Assembly: GCF_014697195.1 (NCBI RefSeq)
Contig: NZ_JACJRJ010000010.1
Location: forward strand, 78,626-142,625
From: Cylindrospermum sp. FACHB-282
Lineage (GTDB): Bacteria > Cyanobacteriota > Cyanobacteriia > Cyanobacteriales > Nostocaceae
Direction: 5' to 3'
Length of the DNA stretch: 64,000 nucleotides
This document shows positions 9,748-18,041 of this stretch, one piece after another (the stretch's first letter is position 1; every line of letters begins with the position of its first letter). Below the pieces are notes generated by a model. The model made no database searches. It worked only from the letters and a program-made list of their open reading frames with translations, and was not told the DNA's origin. The translations under genes and the position numbers were made by a program.

Positions 9748-9878
9748 GGAAGTAAAGGAAGTTCCTGCGGAAGTAAAGGAAGTACATAGTAGCAATGCTT
9801 CTAACAACTTGGAAGTACTTCCCCGGAAAGTAAAGTGAGTTCCATTTTTAATATTTATCCAGGGAAAGTGGGGGAAGT
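9748..9878. repeat. Word block E: GGAAGT / ACTTCC array
   Basis: GGAAGT at 9748, 9757, 9769, 9778, 9811 and 9873, with a palindromic GGAAGTACTTCC at 9811-9822. Pairs are 9 bases apart, as in blocks A and B. Confidence 0.75.
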
Positions 9879-9984
9879 GGTGAAGTGGTGAAGTAGATAG
9901 GTTATGAACATTAGACAGATGGAAACCGCCAAAAGTGCTTATATCGCAAAGCTTGGGGAGGACAAAACTTACCGAAACGGCGTT

Positions 9985-10157
9985 TCAGCTGTCTGTTGTC
10001 TCTGTCTGCTGTCTGCTGTCTAAATTCTGTCTGCGGTCTGTCTGTGTCTGTCCATTGACCTGTAAGGATTCTGTCTATTTCTGTCTGTTCTGTCTATCTA
10101 TCTAAAATTCGTCAATTTCAATAGTATTTGCATCAACCCAGACAGACAGACAGACCC
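9985..10157. repeat. Word block F: TGTCTG / CAGACA array
   Basis: Many CTGTCTG and TGTCTAT words run from 9985 to about 10100; the block closes with CAGACAGACAGACAGAC at 10139-10155, the inverse orientation. It abuts the stop of the arm-domain gene at 10161. Confidence 0.8.
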
Positions 10158-10160
10158 GCG

Positions 10161-11096
10161 CTAGGTTTCAAAATCCACAGGTCTAACAACCAGTAGCTGA
10201 GTCAGCGTGAATTTACCCGTTACAAAATTGTTACGCCTGTTTGGGTCAACGACAGGAACAAGTGCCATCCGTTCCTCTAGCTCAACCGTTCTAGCGCTGG
10301 GTAGTTTATCAATTACTGCGGTGCTGGCTGGTTTATCTACTTTGGGTTTGTGAGTTTTGTAGCGGGATAGTGTCGAGTCAAAGTCACCCGTCCAAATATC
10401 GTCTTTTATCTCATCCCTAAGCGATCGCGCCTTCTCACGGTTAGCCGGGGTATCTTCCAGCCCAGTGCGTAGGAAGAACTGTTTTTCAAATCCCTTCACC
10501 CTAAACCGCAACGCCAACAGGTTAGACCGTGAGTCGATACTTATCCATTTATCCTCTTTTGTCCGCTGGTCAATATCTTGCTCATCTTGAGCGAGGGGGG
10601 TTACCTCACTGGTATCGGCGGTAATTGGTTCCTCTACTTCACTGGCGAGGGGAGTTACTTCATCGGCATCAGCAATAATTGGTTCCTCTACTTCACTGGC
10701 GAGGGGAGTTACTTCATCGGCATCAGCAATAATTGGTTCCTCTACTTCACTGGCGAGGGGAGTTACTTCATCGGCATCAGCAATAATTGGTTCCTCTACT
10801 TCACTGGCGAGGGGAGTTACTTCATCGGCATCAGCAATAATTGGTTCCTCTACTTCACTGGTACTAACGATAATAGGGTTAGCTCTTTTACTGACAGTTC
10901 CGAGTTTCAGGCACGCTCTCAAGTCATCTAGCAAGTCTTCAGCTTGGCTGTACTCTTTTGGTAGGTTACCCCTAGGAGACTTCTTAGCAGCATATTCAAG
11001 GATGTCATCCCAGCTATGTATAAGTTCTTCTATTTGTTTAAGCTTGGCTAGTCCATCTCTAATTCGTTCGGCGTCCTCTTCAGTTACTGTCAGCAT
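10161..11096 (-). CDS. Orphan integrase arm-domain protein with 18-residue repeats
   Basis: 311 residues. Residues about 1-70 are helical; residues about 80-170 consist of five copies of an acidic 18-residue repeat (SEVEEPIIADADEVTPLA and variants) encoded by a 54-bp tandem repeat. Residues about 185-245 (DSRSNLLALRFRVKGFEKQF, then LEDTPANREKARSLRDEI) resemble the N-terminal arm DNA-binding domain of phage integrases. No catalytic domain follows; it ends in about 65 unrecognised residues. It could be a regulator that binds integrase arm-type sites, or a decayed integrase. It is followed by word block F. Confidence 0.65.
   Translation of the reverse strand: MLTVTEEDAERIRDGLAKLKQIEELIHSWDDILEYAAKKSPRGNLPKEYSQAEDLLDDLRACLKLGTVSKRANPIIVSTSEVEEPIIADADEVTPLASEVEEPIIADADEVTPLASEVEEPIIADADEVTPLASEVEEPIIADADEVTPLASEVEEPITADTSEVTPLAQDEQDIDQRTKEDKWISIDSRSNLLALRFRVKGFEKQFFLRTGLEDTPANREKARSLRDEIKDDIWTGDFDSTLSRYKTHKPKVDKPASTAVIDKLPSARTVELEERMALVPVVDPNRRNNFVTGKFTLTQLLVVRPVDFET
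10586..10862. repeat. 54-bp in-frame tandem repeat
   Basis: Four near-identical 54-bp units (starts at 10640, 10694, 10748, 10802) plus one diverged copy on the left. All keep frame in the minus-strand gene and encode the acidic 18-residue repeat. Near identity of the units indicates recent expansion. Confidence 0.93.
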
Positions 11097-11213
11097 TGGG
11101 AGCAGTGTATTTTAGTAATATTATATACATAATAACCTAGATTAATTGAATATCTAGTTACGATAGATTTGTATTATTCTTAACCATCGAAGTTACATCT
11201 GCGGACTGGCAAT

Positions 11214-11259
11214 AAAAAAAGCGATCGCATTTCTGGGGTGAAGTGCGATCGCTTTTTTT
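11214..11259. terminator. Bidirectional HIP1-containing terminator
   Basis: AAAAAAAGCGATCGCA (11214-11229) and TGCGATCGCTTTTTTT (11244-11259) form a perfect 16-bp inverted repeat with a T-run in either direction. It lies just past the stop of the minus-strand gene at 11273 and separates the leftward cassette from the arm-domain gene. Confidence 0.85.
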
Positions 11260-11272
11260 GAATCTAACAAAT

Positions 11273-11593
11273 CTATTCACCCCGAACGTTGAAGCCCTGC
11301 TCTCTTTTTAAGAACCCTTGCAAATCCTTAACATCTGAATTTAAACGATTGAACTTATGATCTATCTTTTCGTTTAGCGTATGGATAAGATAGTCCTGCA
11401 TTTCCTTGTCCCCCACGTAGGATGTTTGATGGATATCAATCCTATTTTCATTTCGGTTCACTTTATCGGATAATTCGTCTTTAACCTTGTCAATGGCTCT
11501 ATGAATTTCAGCCTCGACCTTAGCTATTTTGTAAATAATACCAACCACCGCTGCAACACTTAAGAACATATCAAGAGAAGTTTTTAAAACCAT
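11273..11593 (-). CDS. Small membrane-anchored coiled-coil protein
   Basis: 106 residues. One N-terminal hydrophobic segment (about 8-24, MFLSVAAVVGIIYKIA) is followed by a long charged helical region with heptad character (IHRAIDKVKDELSDKV and after). No family recognised; the architecture resembles small phage or plasmid membrane proteins. Last gene of the leftward cassette, directly before the terminator. Confidence 0.55.
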   Translation of the reverse strand: MVLKTSLDMFLSVAAVVGIIYKIAKVEAEIHRAIDKVKDELSDKVNRNENRIDIHQTSYVGDKEMQDYLIHTLNEKIDHKFNRLNSDVKDLQGFLKREQGFNVRGE

Positions 11594-11660
11594 CCAGTTA
11601 ACCCACGGTAGCTGCTACGTCTGACCTAATTTAAGCTAAAACCTGTCCGAGAGAATTACC

Positions 11661-12017
11661 CTAATCCCCTATAAATTCCCAAATACTTAGAGTGCAGTCC
11701 CTAAAATATTTTGGCGCTTGAAATGAAACTTTGTATGGAGCGGGGAACAGCAGAAATTTAATTATTTTAGGAGTGTAGAGAGGGATAAACAGTCTTTCCC
11801 CCTCTGCCATTCCCGCCATTCCTAGCGGCGCATCTAAAACCTGGCTTAAATACCCGCCTTTAATCCAGGTGTCACCTGCTGATGCTGAAGTTACTTGGAT
11901 GCCAATAATTAAAGAAGTAAAAATGTGTAAAGGCTCGATTTCTGGGATTGGATTATTAAATGTTCCACTTAGGGTATTAGAAAATATTAAAGTCCAATCC
12001 GAGCTATTTTGAAACAT
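11661..12017 (-). CDS. Hypothetical protein in element 1 cassette
   Basis: 118 residues, no recognised domain. Composition is beta-like with many Pro, Gly and aromatic residues (DTWIKGGYLSQVLDAPLG), compatible with a small structural or surface protein. Same strand and spacing as its neighbours, 67 bp before the next gene. Confidence 0.5.
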   Translation of the reverse strand: MFQNSSDWTLIFSNTLSGTFNNPIPEIEPLHIFTSLIIGIQVTSASAGDTWIKGGYLSQVLDAPLGMAGMAEGERLFIPLYTPKIIKFLLFPAPYKVSFQAPKYFRDCTLSIWEFIGD

Positions 12018-12071
12018 TTTAATCCAAATATTTAAGAAGCATCACCCTCATAACACCATTGATATTATCTG

Positions 12072-12446
12072 TTAGGACAGTGGTGTTATTGTTGGTGATA
12101 CAGTTTCAGGCAACAAGACAGCTATAATGTCTTTGATGTTGAGTTTGTCCGAAAAGGCTCCGTCATCTTTCGGAAATCTAATATGAACTCCTTCCCCCCA
12201 TTTGTCCTGCGAAAAATATCCATACATAGAAACTATTTGTTTTGTTAAAAGCTGCCATTCTGGCAATTTTTCTAAATACCCGTAAGCGGTCTCACTAATC
12301 CAGTATCTTCTGCCTTCTTTGTCAGCCTTAACTAATACATTAAACTGTTCAACTAATGATTTCGCATCATTGCCAGACTCTTTGGCTACATGAACAATAG
12401 CCAAGTCCATTATTCCCAAGCATTCATCAATAGATAATACTTTCAT
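12072..12446 (-). CDS. Hypothetical protein in element 1 cassette
   Basis: 124 residues, soluble and mixed alpha/beta by composition (IDECLGIMDLAIVHVAKESG at the N-terminus). No family recognised. It sits between two other leftward genes with gaps of 45-54 bp, so is probably cotranscribed with them. Confidence 0.5.
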   Translation of the reverse strand: MKVLSIDECLGIMDLAIVHVAKESGNDAKSLVEQFNVLVKADKEGRRYWISETAYGYLEKLPEWQLLTKQIVSMYGYFSQDKWGEGVHIRFPKDDGAFSDKLNIKDIIAVLLPETVSPTITPLS

Positions 12447-12491
12447 TTCATTGCCCTTTATTTAAAATGTAACTATTGTCAATCTTGCTCA

Positions 12492-13142
12492 CTAGAGAAT
12501 AACGTAGGCATTACTAACTGGTGACCAATTGGCGGGAAACTCTTTCTCAGGGTCATAAAAAGTTATGACATTTGATGCCGTTGCAGAATTGCCCGTACCA
12601 GAAACAACTAGCTTTCTAGCTTTCCCTGGTTTAGGAAATTCAGCACCGAATACCAAATCTTTCACGTCGTTTTCTGTGGCATATTTAATACCTAGAGCCG
12701 CTAAATCAGCGTCGCCTATTCTTCCTATTGTCACTTTGGGCATATGCCAAGCATATTTAATACCCCTAATAGTGACGTACACTGTGCGAACAAAGCTTGA
12801 CCCTTCAGCAGTCAAGTGCACAGATGGAAGTTTTCTATTTCTGGTAACCGTCCAACCGTCTACGCGGGCGCCGTTAAAATTTGCCGCTGCAACGTAACTG
12901 GATGATGATTTGGTTTGAAACCGCTTGCTAGCTTTGGCTGGTTTAGGATAACTAGGAGTCAATGCCGTTCCAACGGGCAATTGAGTTGTATCAGCAATTG
13001 TCGAAATGCCTAAAATATTTCGACTGGCTTTAGGTATATTAGTGTAAAACGCATAATTTAAAGCGCCCACACCCTGCTCATCTCCAGGATTGATTAAAAC
13101 CGTACACAAATCCTTTGGATCATATTTGGTAGTGCTTCCCAT
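12492..13142 (-). CDS. Hypothetical protein, first gene of the leftward cassette
   Basis: 216 residues, rich in Ser, Thr, Val and Lys and probably beta-structured. A basic motif occurs twice (PKPAKASKR around residue 66 and PKPGKARKL around 171). No family recognised. The composition would fit a phage-like structural protein but there is no direct support. First of four leftward genes ending at the terminator at 11214. Confidence 0.5.
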   Translation of the reverse strand: MGSTTKYDPKDLCTVLINPGDEQGVGALNYAFYTNIPKASRNILGISTIADTTQLPVGTALTPSYPKPAKASKRFQTKSSSSYVAAANFNGARVDGWTVTRNRKLPSVHLTAEGSSFVRTVYVTIRGIKYAWHMPKVTIGRIGDADLAALGIKYATENDVKDLVFGAEFPKPGKARKLVVSGTGNSATASNVITFYDPEKEFPANWSPVSNAYVIL

Positions 13143-13250
13143 GTCTGTCCTCCCTCATGCTTGAACAAAACAAGCTAAACACATTTACAATCTATATGCA
13201 ACGCGCATTACGTCTACTGGGCAAGGTCAAAAGCCTGAGAAAAATCCTCA

Positions 13251-13267
13251 GGAACCCTTAGGGTTCC
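13251..13267. other. Palindrome GGAACCC-TTA-GGGTTCC
   Basis: Perfect 7-bp arms with a 3-base centre, in the divergent gap between the leftward cassette and the small plus-strand gene at 13312. An operator or small hairpin is possible. Confidence 0.5.
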
Positions 13268-13311
13268 ACAGAAGTAAAAGACTCTGTTTCAGTCATTGAT
13301 TAAAATATCTT

Positions 13312-13527
13312 ATGGAACTTACCTGTTACCCTTTAATGCAGCAAAAAAGCAGATTGTGTATGACGCGCATAGTCAGGCAGCGGCGTTCAAAATGGGGGCG
13401 AGGATACCAGTATGTACCCCGCCAAGGCTTAGTGCAGAGACTGGCAACAGAACTAGGATGGACAGAAGAAGCAGTACGTAACCAAATAAAAGAGGAAAGA
13501 GATTGGCTGCTAAAACAGTTGTATTGA
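13312..13527 (+). CDS. Small basic helix-turn-helix-like protein
   Basis: 71 residues. The C-terminal 45 residues (YVPRQGLVQRLATELGWTEE, then AVRNQIKEERDWLL) look like a helix-turn-helix resembling small conserved cyanobacterial proteins. The basic N-terminus (RQRRSKWGRG) would suit nucleic-acid binding. Last gene before the right end of element 1. Confidence 0.5.
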   Translation: MELTCYPLMQQKSRLCMTRIVRQRRSKWGRGYQYVPRQGLVQRLATELGWTEEAVRNQIKEERDWLLKQLY

Positions 13528-13687
13528 GTGCAGACTTAACAGTCACCATAGGGTTAGACTGACCGCCGACTACTCACGGTGTCAAGGAAGTATTCAAATA
13601 TGATGATCATTGACGGTGTTAAAAGTTAAGCCACAATTAATAAATCAAATTACTGTTTCGACTGGGTTTCAGGCTTTAAAACAAGGC

Positions 13688-13710
13688 AATTTAAGCCAAA
13701 ATTAAGCCAT
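13688..13710 (-). repeat. Paired TTTAAGCC motif near element 1 right end
   Basis: CAATTTAAGCC followed by AAAATTAAGCC, 60-80 bp inside the right core. Second word has lost one T. Same family as 4231-4250 and 14403-14422. Confidence 0.6.
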
Positions 13711-13777
13711 AAAACTGCGCCATCTCCAGAGTGCTTGCACAGTAAAGGTTTTACGGCGTCAAACTTTATCTACCCTG

Positions 13778-14238
13778 GTTGGAGTATAATTTCTTCGGCC
13801 CCACCAAGATTGCTGAATCTTTACGGGAAATCGCTTCTAAATTTGACGCGAAAATCCAAGCAAATGCTGAGAAGGTAATTGCTAAGTACCAACCTACAAT
13901 GGATGCGATTCTCAAGAAGTATCGCCCCCGTTTGGATGGTAAGACTGTTGCGATGATGGTTGGTGGTCTACGTCCTCGTCACGTTGTCCCAGCTTTCCAA
14001 GATTTGGGCATGAAGATGATTGGTACAGGTTATGAGTTTGCTCATAATGACGACTACAAACGTACCACTCACTACATTGAAAATGGTACCATCGTTTATG
14101 ACGACGTTACCGCCTATGAATTTGAAGAATTCATCAAAGCACTGAAGCCTGACTTAGTTGCTTCTGGTGTGAAAGAGAAGTATGTCTTCCAAAAGATGGG
14201 CTTACCTTTCCGTCAAATGCACTCTTGGGATTACTCCG
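13778..14238 (+). CDS. nifD: nifD segment 2 of 3 (residues 301-454)
   Basis: Open from the element 1 right core (13771-13777) to the element 2 left core. It begins Trp-Leu-Glu-Tyr-Asn-Phe-Phe-Gly-Pro, the normal continuation of NifD, and ends QMHSWDYS. The FeMo-cofactor ligand histidine (about residue 449, equivalent to Azotobacter His442) is in QMHSWDY, four codons before the junction. In the unexcised chromosome the frame runs on into element 2 for 26 foreign codons and stops at 14318. The last base (G, 14238) is the first base of the Gly455 codon. Confidence 0.95.
14228..14238 (+). repeat. Element 2 left direct repeat GGATTACTCCG
   Basis: Equal to the 11-bp repeat known for the Anabaena nifD element. 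Only TACTCCG plus part of the preceding bases is shared with the right end. Confidence 0.9.
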
Positions 14239-14402
14239 AACTTGGTAATGGGGGTTGGAAGTCGGGTAAGGCAAGGTTTTTTGGCGGCGGGAGAAAAAAG
14301 AATCTATTTCTAGCCTAAATGGGATTTGTAGGGTTCGTGGGTAACATTGTTTGTTTACTACTGGATATAGTATAACTCTGATTCTGTCTGGTTTTGAGGC
14401 GT

Positions 14403-14422
14403 GGCTTAAATTTGGCTTAAAT
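14403..14422 (+). repeat. Paired GGCTTAAAT motif near element 2 left end
   Basis: GGCTTAAATTTGGCTTAAAT, 165 bp inside the left core. It is the reverse complement of the element 1 motif at 4231-4250 with one mismatch. Confidence 0.65.
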
Positions 14423-14505
14423 CAAAAACTGTAAGGTAAAAGACTATTTTAATTGATGGTTTATTAGACTAAAATAAAATGCGATCGCACCTCAAGTCCA
14501 CATTT

Positions 14506-14835
14506 TTATCGTATCTGCAATAGCCAAGAGATAAAGGCGATCGCTAAAAAGAAATCACCATTACCCAGAATGCTATGAAGAGAATGGCGATCGCTAATTT
14601 GCTCTTCCGCTACCACCGCAATGTAGAAACGGTCTGGTTTTGCAGTCACTGCCAGCCATAAGTAGGATACACCAAATATCAGAATCCAAGAAGATATAAT
14701 CCCAAGATACAGTGGGTGAGCATTTGGCAACCCGAAAACCTCTCCTATACCAAAAATCGGTAGTGCAAATATGACTGCTCCGGCCAAGTTCATGATTGTA
14801 CTTGCTAGCAGGGAATACTGAAACCACTTGGACAT
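14506..14835 (-). CDS. Small multi-pass membrane protein
   Basis: 109 residues with three or four hydrophobic segments (about 8-30, 42-63, 92-107). The final GNGDFFLAIAFISWLL resembles the last helix of small cyanobacterial membrane proteins of unknown role. The segment around 68-88 (VVAEEQISDRHSLHS) is not hydrophobic where a helix might be expected, so an internal deletion is possible. Confidence 0.6.
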   Translation of the reverse strand: MSKWFQYSLLASTIMNLAGAVIFALPIFGIGEVFGLPNAHPLYLGIISSWILIFGVSYLWLAVTAKPDRFYIAVVAEEQISDRHSLHSILGNGDFFLAIAFISWLLQIR

Positions 14836-15037
14836 TACTTTTGTGATTAAGTGCAGACTTCAGATATTGTCGGCTAAGTCCAGCTTTTTAGTCAACATTC
14901 ACGGATTTACCCGTTAGGTTGGGGTATTTGAGATGTGTTGTGATGAGGTACGCTACAGGAGAAATGCGAACTGACAAGTCAGCGCTTGCGCTATCGCTCT
15001 TCGCTGCGGAAAAAATGCGATCGCCTAATTTTCCAAA

Positions 15038-15334
15038 TCAGAGTTCAATATTCTCTTGGGAAGCGTGCCAGAATCTAGCGACACTGATTTGCTTTTTATC
15101 GTCTTCAACTCTGTAAACAATACGATATGGCTTGAGAATAAGTTGACGGATACATGGATCATTGAACTCAGGTACTTTCTGACCTTTAATCGGAAACTGG
15201 CTCAACTCTTTGGTCTTGTTAAGCAACTTTTGACCCAATTTCCTTGCAGCTTCAGGATTATGCAGTGCAATATACCTAACGATATCTTCTAAATCACTAA
15301 CAGCCCTGGGAGCAAGAACTATACGGTAGTCCAT
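15038..15334 (-). CDS. RelE/ParE-family toxin
   Basis: 98 residues with the ParE/RelE fold signature: YRIVLAPRAVSDLEDIVRYI at the N-terminus, PEAARKLGQKLL, then PYRIVYRVEDD and a C-terminal ARFWHASQ. Family members inhibit gyrase or cleave ribosome-bound mRNA. It overlaps the upstream antitoxin gene by 16 bp, the usual translational coupling. In this setting it may stabilise element 2 against loss in vegetative cells (inference). Confidence 0.88.
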   Translation of the reverse strand: MDYRIVLAPRAVSDLEDIVRYIALHNPEAARKLGQKLLNKTKELSQFPIKGQKVPEFNDPCIRQLILKPYRIVYRVEDDKKQISVARFWHASQENIEL

Positions 15335-15504
15335 GATTCAATCATCTGCTCAACTGCTTCAATGGATACTCCTTGCCCCTGATCAATCTCGTCTAGCCCT
15401 TCTTGAACGGCTGCAATGAACTCAATCTCCTGAATTATATGGCGGATTGATACATCTGGTGGCAGACGTTTCACAAGTTCAAGGACAGTTTCTTTGTCGC
15501 TCAT
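15319..15504 (-). CDS. Antitoxin partner of the RelE/ParE toxin
   Basis: 61 residues, acidic and helical, with no strong family signature beyond the small antitoxins that accompany ParE-type toxins in cyanobacteria (VEQMIESW at the C-terminus). Called from its size, orientation and 16-bp overlap with the toxin. Confidence 0.75.
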   Translation of the reverse strand: MSDKETVLELVKRLPPDVSIRHIIQEIEFIAAVQEGLDEIDQGQGVSIEAVEQMIESWTTV

Positions 15505-15684
15505 AACAGTTTGCCATCTTGTTCTGTGGTTAGTTACTATTTTAATCTAAATGTATAGTTTAGGCAGAGCGATCACTCGTCGGCGTTTGGGAAAGTGCGA
15601 TCGCGCTGGATCAATCATAGAGTAGTAGGCATTGTATGGAAAATGAGATTGATTGCATAGATAATAAAATCACACTTTCTTAAT

Positions 15685-15881
15685 CTAAAGTGGCACGAAT
15701 AAGCGGGCGTAAGAAGATGATGATGGACAAAAAGCAACCAGGGTATCACCTTTGCCTATGTGACCTGGAATTGACTTAGCTTGGGCATAGATAGTTGAGC
15801 CATCACTCTTTTTGACTATATACAAGCCATCTTTCGCATTGTAGCCTTCATACGTAACTACAAACCATTCTCATAGTAAAA
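15685..15881 (-). pseudogene. Orphan C-terminal gene remnant
   Basis: On the minus strand a frame without a start codon reads EWFVVTYEGYNAKDGLYIVK and ends at a stop at 15685. It overlaps the end of the gene at 15858 in another frame. Protein-like composition without a start suggests the tail of a deleted gene. The rest of 15505-15684 holds HIP1 sites and nothing else recognisable. Confidence 0.4.
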
Positions 15882-16385
15882 TTCTCTGAAAATTCTTAAG
15901 TTATTCAAATCAATATTTTGCAATATATAGGAGTATTGGCTAAATTCTTGATAATTAATTTCATCTCTTATATAAGCTGCAAAAACTTTGAACAGCGCAT
16001 CTGCTTTGGAAATCTGGTCGAACATAGTCAGAGCATTAATTAGCTCCTGCCCCATTTTTTGTCTATATTCTGGATCTGTATATTTATCTTCTAGAGATTT
16101 TCTAAATTTGTCATCAACCTCTTTAAAACCCGATACGAAAGATAGGATCTTTTTTATAAACAGGTAATCACGTACTGCAAAACCGGACTTTACTAGAGAA
16201 TAAACTGACTTAATAATTGGAATTTTACTCAACGTTTCGTCTTGAAGGTTTTCTAAGAGCTTATCACCGCACACTTCAGCAATATTAAAAGCAGTATCTC
16301 TCATACCAGCTTCGGATATTGTTTTCATAAGAGATTGTTCTAGGCTTAAGTTTTCCTCATCCCTATTATTTTGTTTGCTGCTCAT
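15858..16385 (-). CDS. Hypothetical helical protein
   Basis: 175 residues, strongly helical, with a central hydrophobic patch (IIKSVYSLVKSGFAVRDYLF). No family recognised. Starts MSSKQNNRDEEN. A remnant of another gene follows immediately. Isolated in element 2 between the toxin-antitoxin pair and the slipin pseudogene. Confidence 0.55.
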   Translation of the reverse strand: MSSKQNNRDEENLSLEQSLMKTISEAGMRDTAFNIAEVCGDKLLENLQDETLSKIPIIKSVYSLVKSGFAVRDYLFIKKILSFVSGFKEVDDKFRKSLEDKYTDPEYRQKMGQELINALTMFDQISKADALFKVFAAYIRDEINYQEFSQYSYILQNIDLNNLRIFREFYYENGL

Positions 16386-16424
16386 ATACAGATTTCCTCA
16401 ATTTAAAAGTGGTGATGTTTAGTA

Positions 16425-16489
16425 GTAGGGTGCGTCAGATTCCTCAGTTAATCATCTTTTTACTAGGTTATTTGTCTGACGCACCCTAC
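16425..16489. repeat. Small inverted-repeat element (GTAGGGTGCGTCAGA family)
   Basis: GTAGGGTGCGTCAGA at 16425-16439 and its exact inverse at 16475-16489. The same family occurs after nifK at 25987-26051. MITE-like, no coding capacity. Confidence 0.85.
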
Positions 16490-16502
16490 AAGATTGTCAA
16501 AG

Positions 16503-18041
16503 TCACTGCGGATTCATGCGAATTAAGTCTGTCAAAATATTATCCAAACTGCCGTTAACTTGAATCCGATCAATCTTCTCGGCAATTCGTTCTAACACTT
16601 CCAATTCTTTCAAACGCAATGCGACGGGGTTATCTTCCATCACCTTAGCAGTATTCAACATACTCCGAGTAGCAGCAGTTTCTTCTCTGCGTCTGACTAC
16701 GTTTGCTTGAGCGGCTTTTTCTGCTTCAACAACCTTACTCAAAATAGCCTTAATTTCCCCAGGTAAAATGATATCTTTGACACCTACAGAATCTACTTCA
16801 ATTCCATAATCTGCGGCTTTTTGACGAATATATTCAGAGATACTTCTATCAATTGCACCTTTATCTTCTAATAAAGCATCTAAAGTCCGTTCACCCACTG
16901 CACCACGCAAGGCAAATTGCAATTCTTTGTACAAGAAACCGGAAATATCTGATAACCCGTTTTTTGCTTTCAATGGGTCTTGGATGCGGAAGCCAGCAGT
17001 CAAGTTTAAACGCAGAGGTACTTTATCTTTAGAGAGGATATCTTGACCGAAGATTTCCATGTTTTGCAGTCGCAGGTCGATGGTTTCGGTTTGAAAAGAA
17101 CGTCCAAACAACCACCAAGCGTTTACCCCTGGTTGGAGTTGTGCTTGAAATTCTTGATTAATGTACAGTAGTCCGATGTGCTGTGCGGGAACTTGGCATA
17201 TATGCAAACAGTTGCGACTGAGCAATTTTACGTCTGCTGCACCGTCAACTAACTCAGCCACTAAGGCAGACGGTAACTTTGCATCTGTGCTGATGTCAAT
17301 AACTTCCACCTGAACACCTTGCCAAAATAGCTTGCGGCTTGTAGGTGGTAAAATAGAAATTACTTTACCCCGATATCGGACAATTGCTACTTAAAAACTC
17401 CGTAATTGTACGACTTCACAGTAAGCAGCAACAAAGTTGGGATGTTTTTCAATTAGTACATCTTCTAAGGGAAAATCTGGATTAGGCACAATTCGGCTGA
17501 GAGTCCGCACTGTAACATCTTGAGCTACAGACCAAAAAGCATACTCTCCTGGTTCCAGCGGTCGCACAAAATTGTTTTGCAGATATAGCAAACCAATCTC
17601 ATATTCAGAGATTTGGAATTTTTTTATTCCAGTCAACGCAACTGAACGCAATTGCTGCACAAAAGAAATAGGCAATTCTAAGCTTTCTTGCAAATTGAAG
17701 AGATGAGATTCTACCTCAATAAAACCACGCCAAAATGCCCGCAATTGATTTGGAGTAATGATTAACCAATTCCGACACCAGTGGACTAAAGCGGTTTGAT
17801 TAAATGCGGTTCTGACAATCAATAGATGTTTTTGCAGTTCGGCTGCATGATTTCGCAATAATAATTCTAAGTTTTCAATCTGTGCTTCTGGCTGGTTGAG
17901 GTCATAAGTTTTGACTTGCCAATGGCGACCAAAATAAGTATATGTACCAGGCTGCAAAATCTTCTTAAAGTCGCTGCGGTGATATAAAATGCCGATTTCG
18001 TTAGGTTTGATATAAAATGTTTGCCAGATAGAAATTTGCAT
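16503..18041 (-). pseudogene. Slipin (SPFH/Band 7) gene interrupted by one in-frame stop
   Basis: Two pieces in the same frame: 18041-17391 (216 codons) and the remainder to 16503, separated by a single TAA at 17391-17393. The sequence after the stop reads VAIVRYRGKVISILPPTSRK in frame, so no frameshift is involved. Full length would be about 511 residues. The N-terminal half holds repeated NEIGILYHRSDFKKILQPG and EIGLLYLQNNFVRPLEPGEY blocks; the C-terminal half is an SPFH domain (LRGAVGERTLDALLEDKGAI, VKDIILPGEIKAIL). Slipins scaffold membrane microdomains. The second piece has a possible internal start at 17309. Confidence 0.85.

Larger units (their letters stand above)
4136..13777. mobile_element. 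nifD excision element 1 (about 9.6 kb)
   Basis: Bounded by the direct repeat TACCCTG at 4136-4142 and 13771-13777, so excision removes 9635 bp. Joining turns the split sequence (ATACCCTG then GTTGGAG) into codons Ile-Pro-Trp-Leu-Glu-Tyr-Asn, which matches NifD. A XisA-like recombinase gene sits 111 bp inside the left end and is transcribed inward. Cargo: Uma2 nuclease, broken KilA-N gene, GIY-YIG protein, orphan integrase arm protein, a leftward cassette of unknown genes, and blocks of short-word repeats. This is not the site of the classic Anabaena nifD element, which corresponds to element 2 here. Confidence 0.93.

Noticed and set aside
6347..10157. CRISPR arrays
   Set aside because: No repeats of 25-40 bases with unique equal-length spacers; copies are 5-7 bases in both orientations, and no cas genes.
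10578..10931. Plus-strand 117-codon frame over the 54-bp repeat
   Set aside because: Antisense shadow of the minus-strand arm-domain gene; both frames stay open because the unit is 54 bp.
14919..15116. 65-codon plus-strand frame
   Set aside because: Antisense to the toxin gene end, HIP1-rich leader, no protein features.
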